Assembly (NCBI GenBank): GCA_002369025.1 | Contig: DFDV01000002.1 | Span: forward strand, 1-6,026 | Source: Treponema sp. UBA3819 | GTDB taxonomy: Bacteria > Spirochaetota > Spirochaetia > Treponematales > Treponemataceae | Reading direction: 5' to 3' | Length of the DNA stretch: 6,026 nt | In this document: positions 1-4,158 of the stretch, piece by piece | Position numbering within the stretch: the stretch's first letter is position 1 | Layout of the letters: the number at the start of each line of letters is the position of its first letter | Made by a program: the position numbers and the translations under genes | Notes under the pieces: model-generated | Database searches by the model: none | What the model was told of the DNA's origin: nothing | The model's input: the letters and a program-made list of their open reading frames with translations, nothing else

Positions 1-66
1 CGCGAGTTCGGCGACGGGTTCGTACAGGAAGTCTGTTTTTGTCGAGCCACAACTACATGTCGCCAT
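1..66 (-). CDS. possible N-terminus of an unidentified protein, running off the left edge
   Basis: Read on the minus strand from an ATG at 66-64, the frame stays open for 22 codons to the edge of the window and begins MATCSCGSTKTDFLYEP. Third positions are mostly G or C, as in the clear genes downstream, and the residue choice looks protein-like, including a CSCG cysteine pair that could bind metal. An in-frame ATG also exists at 78-76, but neither start has a good Shine-Dalgarno sequence; only GAG precedes the A-rich tract. The start lies inside a dispersed repeat whose other copies also read A-run-ATGGCG. The plus strand is open over the same bases (frame 1, stop TAA at 82-84), so the strand is uncertain. 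I do not recognise the product. Confidence 0.35.
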   Translation of the reverse strand, partial: MATCSCGSTKTDFLYEPVAELA

Positions 67-130
67 TTTTTTTCTCATTTGTAATAAAGTGTAATGCGTT
101 TGTTCTGATGTCCGCAGTTTGACACAGATG
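27..130 (+). repeat. dispersed repeat, copy R1
   Basis: This is the first of four related copies in the window. It contains the block GGAAGTCTGTTTTTGTCGAG followed by CCACAACTA, then CGCCA plus a T-run, then TGTAATGCGTTTGTTCTGA and TGTCCG. The same blocks recur in the same order at 829-915 (R3), inverted and partial at 640-697 (R4), and as the last part only at 484-534 (R2). R1 and R2 also share the continuation TTTGACACAGATG. Copies differ by scattered substitutions and short indels, so they are old or fast-diverging. No transposase is present in the window. Confidence 0.75.
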
Positions 131-162
131 AACTGTTTGCTGATATGGAGTAAATCAATCAC

Positions 163-191
163 TTGACGACACTATAAAACTGAAGTATATT
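163..191 (+). promoter_or_regulatory. sigma-70-type promoter of the antitoxin RNA
   Basis: TTGACG (163-168) and TATATT (186-191) are separated by exactly 17 bases, one of the best promoter matches in the window. It would start transcription near 198, immediately before GGAACACCG, and reach the strong terminator at 248-289. No plus-strand coding region follows, which fits a promoter for a short untranslated RNA. The assignment to the antitoxin is inferred from position. Confidence 0.6.
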
Positions 192-194
192 TAA

Positions 195-233
195 ATAAAT
201 AAAGGAACACCGCAGTGGTGTGGCTGTTTCCTT
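195..233 (-). terminator. probable 3' end and terminator of the toxin mRNA
   Basis: On the minus strand AAGGAA (233-228) can pair with TTCCTT (207-202), and CACC (220-217) with GGTG (211-208). This gives a stem of about 10 bp with a 7-nt bulge and a 5-nt loop, followed by TTTATTTATTT. The U-rich tail is interrupted, so it is a moderate terminator. The same bases can instead pair with the 5' end of the toxin mRNA (412-441). Confidence 0.45.
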
Positions 234-289
234 TAAGCTGTTATGTCAAGCCTACTCGGAGTCGCTACACTTGGGTAGGCTTTGTTTTT
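198..289 (+). ncRNA. candidate antisense antitoxin RNA (type I toxin-antitoxin)
   Basis: A roughly 90-nt transcript is bounded by the promoter at 163-191 and the intrinsic terminator at 248-289. It contains no convincing reading frame. It runs opposite to the toxin transcript and is fully complementary to that transcript's 3' untranslated part, stopping just short of the toxin stop codon (294-296). Convergent genes overlapping at the 3' end are the known layout of type I systems such as txpA/RatA and bsrG/SR4. By analogy it would bind the toxin mRNA to promote its decay or block its translation. Its existence and ends are predicted from sequence only. Confidence 0.55.
248..289 (+). terminator. 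strong intrinsic terminator of the antitoxin RNA
   Basis: AAGCCTAC (248-255) pairs perfectly with GTAGGCTT (275-282). Three G-U pairs and one C-G pair extend the stem to about 12 bp around an 11-nt loop, and TTTGTTTTT follows. On the minus strand the same hairpin is followed by GACATAAC with no U-run, so it terminates only plus-strand transcription. That lets the toxin mRNA read through to its own 3' end. Confidence 0.75.
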
Positions 290-293
290 GCCC

Positions 294-380
294 TTACAAG
301 AAATACTTGAAGAGAGCGAGTACATCTATAAGCAAAGTAAGAAATGCAATGACAAGCATTGCTTTTTCGTATTTTGTCAT
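294..380 (-). CDS. 28-aa hydrophobic peptide, putative holin-like type I toxin
   Basis: The frame starts with ATG at 380-378 and ends with TAA at 296-294. It encodes 28 residues beginning MTKYEKAMLVIAFLTLL and ending ALFKYFL. The pattern is a short polar start, one transmembrane helix (about residues 7-24) and a Lys-bearing end. The M-T-x-Y-E opening followed by a membrane helix is the pattern I know from the 'putative holin-like toxin' family (Pfam Hol_Tox), usually 28-40 residues and common in Firmicutes. A Shine-Dalgarno-like AAAGGGAG lies at 400-393, about 12 nt upstream, which is rather long spacing. The gene has its own promoter, 5'/3' complementary ends and a convergent antisense RNA. 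Such peptides damage or depolarise the membrane when unrepressed; here that is inferred from family and context. The family call rests on memory of the pattern, not on a search. Confidence 0.65.
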   Translation of the reverse strand: MTKYEKAMLVIAFLTLLIDVLALFKYFL

Positions 381-447
381 ATCTGCACGAATCTCCCTTT
401 CATTAAGATTAGGAGACAGCCACCCTATACCACGGTGTTCCAAAAAT

Positions 448-477
448 AATATACTATGTTTTTATTATAATCGACAA
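448..477 (-). promoter_or_regulatory. promoter of the toxin mRNA
   Basis: On the minus strand TTGTCG (477-472) and TATATT (453-448) are 18 bases apart. Transcription would begin near 441 with GGAACACCG, the same sequence that opens the antitoxin RNA. That gives a leader of about 60 nt and a full mRNA of roughly 250 nt. Confidence 0.55.
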
Positions 478-483
478 GGAATT

Positions 484-534
484 GTGAAAAATTGTAATTC
501 GTTTGTCCTGATGTCCGTTGATTTGACACAGATG
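484..534 (+). repeat. dispersed repeat, partial copy R2
   Basis: TGTAATTCGTTTGTCCTGA plus TGTCCG (493-517) matches R1 at 90-114 and R3 at 891-915. TTTGACACAGATG (522-534) matches R1 at 118-130. The left half of the repeat is missing. R1 and R2 are in the same orientation and enclose the toxin-antitoxin cassette. Confidence 0.7.
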
Positions 535-633
535 CACACAGATGCACACAGATGGACTCAGATAGGACACAGATTTTTTATTATATTTTTTTAATATCTG
601 TGTCTCATCTGTGTTAATCCCTGTTTATCTGTG
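526..633. repeat. degenerate 10-bp tandem repeat with a long hairpin
   Basis: ACACAGATGC occurs at 526-535 and 536-545, followed by ACACAGATGG (546-555) and two weaker units to 574. GACACAGAT (566-574) is perfectly inverted in ATCTGTGTC (596-604) across a 21-nt AT-rich loop. With mismatches the stem extends into the flanking ACAGATG/CATCTGT units. A further ATCTGTGG lies at 626-633. Similar CACAGAT/ATCTGTG runs are, to my knowledge, common intergenic repeats in several bacterial groups. The T-rich loop could also act as a weak terminator. Confidence 0.65.
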
Positions 634-639
634 GTTTTT

Positions 640-915
640 GCGCGTGGAGAACAGAACAAACGCATCATATTTGATTTAATTGTGAAAAAAAATGGCGTAC
701 CCTACAGATGAACTGGACAAAAACAGACGGGAGGCAAGCCAGGGACACGAAAATCCACTTTGTGCGGGCGACCGCAGGGAGTCCGATACCAAATACGCAC
801 AACCGTGGATTTCCAGTGTCCCGCTTGCCGGAAGTCTGTTTTTGTCGAGCCACAACTAATTGCGCCATTTTTTTCTCAACGGAACTAAATTGTAATGCGC
901 TTGTCCTGATGTCCG
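640..915. repeat. large imperfect palindrome formed by facing repeat copies R4 and R3
   Basis: The left arm (about 640-766) and right arm (about 796-915) are imperfect inverted copies around a 29-nt centre (767-795). Matching blocks, left to right, are 652-665 with 895-908 (12 of 14), AAAAAAATGGCG 686-697 with 863-874 (perfect), GACAAAAACAGAC 716-728 with 834-846 (perfect), AAATCCAC 751-758 with 805-812 (perfect) and GTGCG 762-766 with 796-800 (perfect). The right arm is repeat copy R3, colinear with R1; the left arm is an inverted copy. The size and structure resemble a non-autonomous MITE-like element or a decayed one. Short open frames cross it on both strands but follow from the palindrome and look non-coding. 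Confidence 0.7.
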
Positions 916-932
916 TATGTCCCGCGTCTTGG

Positions 933-961
933 TTGCTTTGTGTGGAAAAATGTGCTAAAAT
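933..961 (+). promoter_or_regulatory. promoter of the GGDEF gene pair
   Basis: TTGCTT (933-938) and TAAAAT (956-961) are separated by 17 bases, with a start expected near 968. The GAGAGGG at 986-992 then serves as ribosome site for the ATG at 995, at a short 2-4 nt spacing. The promoter lies directly after repeat copy R3. Confidence 0.5.
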
Positions 962-994
962 CAATAAAATCACAAAAAACGCTTTGAGAGGGTT

Positions 995-2375
995 ATGAAA
1001 AAAGTTCGTCATTCTTTGCTGATTTTTTTTATTCTTCAGCTTGTCTCTCTGGGAATCCCCCTTTTGCTGCATTATTCCGTTCCGGAACGCGAAAATCACA
1101 CGGAAGATGAATTTCATATCATTCTGACGGAACTTATTCACGACGATATTGAAGCCCGCATTCACGGCCCCATCATGGTTGCCAAGGCTATGGCAAAGAA
1201 CGGCGTCCTGCTGGAAATCATCGAAGACGAAAATCAGTATTCAGAAGAGTACATGGCAGAAAAAATGCGTATATGGCTTTCCGGCATTCAGTCCAGCGGC
1301 GATTATAGTTCAGCCTTCTTTGTTTCGGAAAAAAACTCACCGTTACTACACGCCACAGGGAATTGAAAAAGTCATTCAGCCTTATTCTGATAATCACGAC
1401 GGCTGGTACACCAATTTTATAACAAAAAATGTAGAGATGGTTCTGGATGTTGATATCGACCAGATGAATGATAACCGCTGGACTGTCTTCCTCAATGTCC
1501 GTGTGGAAAATCAGCGTGGAAAACTCTTAGGAGTCTGCGGCGTTGGTATCATCATGTCTGACTTGCAGAAGCTTTTTGTTCAATATGAAAAACGCTATAA
1601 GATAAAAATCAATCTGGTAAATAAAGACGGCCTGGTTCAGGTAGACACCCACACTATAAATATCGAAACTACCTATCACAGCGGACAGCTGCTTTCGCAG
1701 TCGGAAGAGTATGTCTTTATTCCCCGCAAAAACGGATTTATTGTAACCAGTTATATAAGTGACTTGGACTGGTATCTTGTGGTGCAGAACTCCGTGCCGG
1801 AATATCGTACTGCATTTTTTAACGGAGCTTTTGGAGCAGGAGTTTTTCTTGCTTTTGTCATCATTTTCCTCTCTGCCTATTTCCTTTTGTGGAAGGGAGA
1901 AAAGAATCAGAATTCCCATGTATCGCAAGTCTCTGTGACAGATCCCCTTACAGGTCTCTACAACCGCAATTATTTTAAAGAAATCTACGGCGAGCGCGGC
2001 ATATTCAATACAACCCGCTACAAATCAATCACAGTATTCGACATTGACTTCTTTAAGGAAGCGAATGATCGTCTTGACGGTGATGCGGTTCTTAAATATG
2101 TCACATCCTGTGCAAAAAGTATCTTTGGCGAACAGGATGAACTTTTCCGCTGGGGTGGTGATGAGTTTACTGTCCTCATGGTACAGCCTCTTCAGGATGC
2201 CTACGACTTGTGTCGCCGTTTTGCAACGGAAGTAGAAAACAACAGGCAGGTTACGGTTTCTGTCGGCGTAACTGAAGTGCGTCTTTCTGATACAATCAAA
2301 AAAAATTATTATCGTGCGGCTCAGGGCTGCTATCTTGTAAAAGAGATGGGTGGCAATGGCGTCAAGCGTTCCTAG
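995..2375 (+). pseudogene. CACHE-like sensor GGDEF protein, disrupted by a +1 frameshift
   Basis: Removing one A from the seven-A run at 1329-1335 joins two frames into one 459-residue protein; as written, translation from ATG 995 stops at 1364-1366 after 123 residues. In corrected numbering there is an N-terminal membrane helix (about residues 8-28). A periplasmic CACHE-like sensor follows (about 30-273; RYYTPQGIEK, DGWYTNF and VFLNVRV, then GVCGVGI). A second membrane helix lies at about 274-299 and a GGDEF domain at about 313-459. The domain has DPLTGLYNRNYF, the metal Asp in FDIDFFK, and a perfect RWGGDEF (GGDEF at 387-391). Two oddities stand out. The loop ND-x-x-GH-x-x-GD is shortened by three residues to NDRLDGD, losing Gly-His. 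The inhibitory-site Arg of RxxD is replaced (GEQD). If intact it would make c-di-GMP or act as a signal-binding degenerate GGDEF protein. Its stop is 12 nt before the next gene's start. Confidence 0.8.
1329..1335 (+). other. seven-A run at the frameshift site
   Basis: Six As would read E-K-T-H-R-Y-Y-T-P, restoring the family pattern; seven As read E-K-N-S-P-L-L and soon a stop. The run plus the next base forms A AAA AAC in the reading phase of a -1 slippery heptamer. However, a -1 shift leads to a third, closed frame; a +1 (or -2) change is needed. Confidence 0.85.
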
Positions 2376-2376
2376 C

Positions 2377-2381
2377 GGAGG
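2377..2381 (+). promoter_or_regulatory. ribosome binding site fixing a GTG start
   Basis: GGAGG lies six bases before GTG at 2388-2390 and two bases after the stop of the upstream GGDEF gene. It is the strongest ribosome site in the window and supports the GTG start over any later ATG. Confidence 0.8.
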
Positions 2382-2387
2382 CAGTCT

Positions 2388-4046
2388 GTGAAGTCTATTC
2401 GTAAAAAGATGCTTTCGCTTTTGTGCGGCATTGTTTTTGGACTCTATGCAGTTATTGCTGTTACGGGCTCCAGAGAAATGAGGCACATCATATACGATGA
2501 AAATGCCGCGACTATGAATATGCTCGCAAAACAAAAGGCGAGTGAACTCAATGCCCACATGGCTGCAGTAGAAAGGGGAGTGCGGTCAATTTCCCAGTAC
2601 ATTCTGGAAAACGCAGATTCAGACCGCATGAAGCATGATTCTGCATACATGAAGCAGTTTATGGATGTTCTTGCAATCCGCTCAATGGAAGCCGCCGCTG
2701 TTGCCGGTGATGTTGAAACTGTTTATTTCCGTCCGGATCCCCATGTCTACGGTGCCACTTCCGGCATCTTTATTACCCGCAACGAAAACGGCCAGTATGT
2801 AAGCAATACTCCCACCGATATCCTCAAATATGCAAGCAATGATCGTGAACATGTCGGCTGGTACTATGAGCCCAAGGAGCGGGGCGTCCCCATGTGGATG
2901 GATCCTTACTCAAATCAGAATATCAACGTACTGATGATTTCCTATGTTGTTCCCATCTGGAGCGGTAATTCATTCTTTGGCGTTGTGGGCATGGATATGT
3001 ACATGTCGGCCGTTCACCGGGTAGTGGATGCCATCAACTATAAAAACGGCTTCGGTTTTCTTCTGGACCAGAAAGGCAGTCTTGTCTATCACAGGGAGTA
3101 TCCGGAAGGGCTTTCTGCCGTACAGTTCGGTTCATCTCTCCGTGATGCCGCCTATTACCTTCTCGCTGAGCGCGGAAAAAGCATGTCTGTTGGCCGTTAT
3201 CTCTGGCATCGTGAGCCATATTTTCTGGTAGGCGCGGATATGCAGAATGGTATGATTCTAGCCATTACATCTCCTGTTGAGGAAGTCTATCAGCCCCTTG
3301 TCCGTATGCGGATTGCCATGGTCATCATTTTCATTCTGGTTGTCATTGCTACGGTCATAACTATGCGCCTCATCATGCATCACATCATTCTGCCTATCGG
3401 TGAACTGACCTATGCTTCTTCCCGTATTTCCCGCGGTGAACTGAATATACCTATTAAACATAAGTCTGATGACGAAATCGGAAAACTTGCGGACAGTATC
3501 AGAAGAATGGCGGAAGAATTGAATGAATACATCAGTTACATTCATGCCCAAGCATACACTGATGCAATGACAGGCGTTGGAAATAAAGCCGCTTACATGG
3601 ACAAAATCAAACTGCTGGACAGAAAAATCCATGAGGGAATGGCAGATTTTACCGTTTTTGTTTTTGATGTAAACGGACTCAAGCGCATAAACGACACTAT
3701 GGGACATGAAATCGGAGACGCATTGATTACAGATGCAGCCCGCGTCCTTAAAAATGTTTTTGGTGATGACAGTGTCTTCCGTATCGGTGGTGACGAATTT
3801 GTTGCCATTAAGGAAAAAACCACTGAAGATTATATCTCCCATCTTCTTATGAAATACCGCACCACAATAAATGCCTTTAATCAGAATGAGCGTCAGTATG
3901 AAAGCGAACTGACCATTTCTTCCGGCTATACCAGCTATGTTGAAGGTGATGAAGACTACAAGACGGTTTTCCATCGGGCCGATGCCGAAATGTACAAGGA
4001 CAAACAGCGATTCTATCAGGGATGCAACGACCGCCGTCAGCGTTAA
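2388..4046 (+). CDS. membrane-bound diguanylate cyclase with dCACHE, HAMP and GGDEF domains
   Basis: This 552-residue protein starts at GTG and is predicted to make cyclic di-GMP from two GTP in response to an extracellular ligand. Domains in order are a membrane helix (about 9-26), a double-CACHE periplasmic sensor (about 30-305), a second helix (308-330), HAMP (about 331-383; LPIGELTYASSRISRGELN, then DDEIGKLADS) and GGDEF (about 385-545). The sensor has GWYYEPKERGVPMWMDPY and ISYVVPIW, then FFGVVGMDMY. The Arg usual before the WY in amino-acid-binding dCACHE domains appears to be Val here, so the ligand may not be an amino acid. The GGDEF domain is complete: TDAMTGVGNK, FDVNGLKRINDTMGHEIGD, FRIGGDEF (GGDEF 467-471) and ADAEMYKDK. 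No RxxD inhibitory site is seen. It follows the broken GGDEF gene by 12 nt, probably in one transcript. Ligand and activity are inferred. Confidence 0.9.
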   Translation: MKSIRKKMLSLLCGIVFGLYAVIAVTGSREMRHIIYDENAATMNMLAKQKASELNAHMAAVERGVRSISQYILENADSDRMKHDSAYMKQFMDVLAIRSMEAAAVAGDVETVYFRPDPHVYGATSGIFITRNENGQYVSNTPTDILKYASNDREHVGWYYEPKERGVPMWMDPYSNQNINVLMISYVVPIWSGNSFFGVVGMDMYMSAVHRVVDAINYKNGFGFLLDQKGSLVYHREYPEGLSAVQFGSSLRDAAYYLLAERGKSMSVGRYLWHREPYFLVGADMQNGMILAITSPVEEVYQPLVRMRIAMVIIFILVVIATVITMRLIMHHIILPIGELTYASSRISRGELNIPIKHKSDDEIGKLADSIRRMAEELNEYISYIHAQAYTDAMTGVGNKAAYMDKIKLLDRKIHEGMADFTVFVFDVNGLKRINDTMGHEIGDALITDAARVLKNVFGDDSVFRIGGDEFVAIKEKTTEDYISHLLMKYRTTINAFNQNERQYESELTISSGYTSYVEGDEDYKTVFHRADAEMYKDKQRFYQGCNDRRQR

Positions 4047-4096
4047 ATCCTTACATCGTATAATCGTTAAATCTCCCCATACATCTCCCCGGTACA

Positions 4097-4125
4097 TAGA
4101 CTTTTATCTCGTTTTTCGCTATAAT
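4097..4125 (+). promoter_or_regulatory. promoter of ileS
   Basis: TAGACT (4097-4102) and a perfect TATAAT (4120-4125) are 17 bases apart, placing the start near 4132 and a leader of about 27 nt. That is too short for a T-box or other aminoacylation-sensing leader. No clear terminator for the GGDEF genes is seen between 4047 and 4096, so read-through is possible. Confidence 0.65.
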
Positions 4126-4146
4126 AATCTCCAAATATTTTATTAA

Positions 4147-4152
4147 ACGAGG
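4147..4152 (+). promoter_or_regulatory. ribosome binding site supporting the TTG start of ileS
   Basis: ACGAGG ends six bases before TTG at 4159-4161. A stop codon (TAA, 4144-4146) closes the frame just upstream, and no ATG or GTG lies between. The resulting start M-Y-K-S-V-D fits IleRS N-termini of this type. Confidence 0.7.
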
Positions 4153-4158
4153 CTCATT

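Larger units (their letters stand above)
204..441. repeat. inverted repeat bounding the toxin-antitoxin cassette
   Basis: GGAACACCG (204-212) and GTGGCTGTTTCC (220-231) are matched in inverse orientation by CGGTGTTCC (433-441) and GGAGACAGCCAC (412-423). The 9-base block is perfect and the 12-base block has one mismatch; the bases between them differ. In a toxin mRNA starting at about 441 and ending near 195, these arms would base-pair the 5' and 3' ends, a feature known in several type I toxin mRNAs. As DNA they could equally be the ends of a small mobile cassette. Confidence 0.7.

Noticed and set aside
220..594. A 124-codon plus-strand frame over the toxin-antitoxin cassette
   Set aside because: It is antisense to the toxin peptide, crosses the strong terminator and the decamer array, starts inside an inverted repeat, has no ribosome site and resembles no known protein.
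692..859. A 55-codon plus-strand frame starting MAYPTDELDKN through the palindrome
   Set aside because: It spans both arms and the centre of the palindrome, has only an A-run in place of a ribosome site, and ends in the repeat. No sign of selection can be seen from one copy.
1..994. CRISPR array
   Set aside because: Repeat copies are few, unequal in length and orientation and unevenly spaced, with no spacer-sized intervals and no cas genes.
708..998. A 96-codon plus-strand frame whose TGA overlaps the GGDEF gene start as ATGA
   Set aside because: The overlap looks like coupling, but the frame consists mainly of repeat sequence and passes through the promoter of the next gene.
665..1165. A 166-codon minus-strand frame
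   Set aside because: Much of it is read from the palindrome, and its upstream part is antisense to the start of the GGDEF gene. Openness on both strands follows from the inverted repeat.
1328..1336. Programmed -1 ribosomal frameshift at A AAA AAC
   Set aside because: The phase is right, but the -1 frame does not encode the rest of the protein and stops within about 30 codons. The continuation needs +1.
3258..4097. A 279-codon minus-strand frame
   Set aside because: It is wholly antisense to the HAMP-GGDEF coding region, whose domain motifs are unmistakable; it is a by-product of codon bias.
4103..4158. T-box or other riboswitch before ileS
   Set aside because: The leader from the TATAAT promoter is only about 27 nt, with no stem-loop or terminator, far too short for a T-box.
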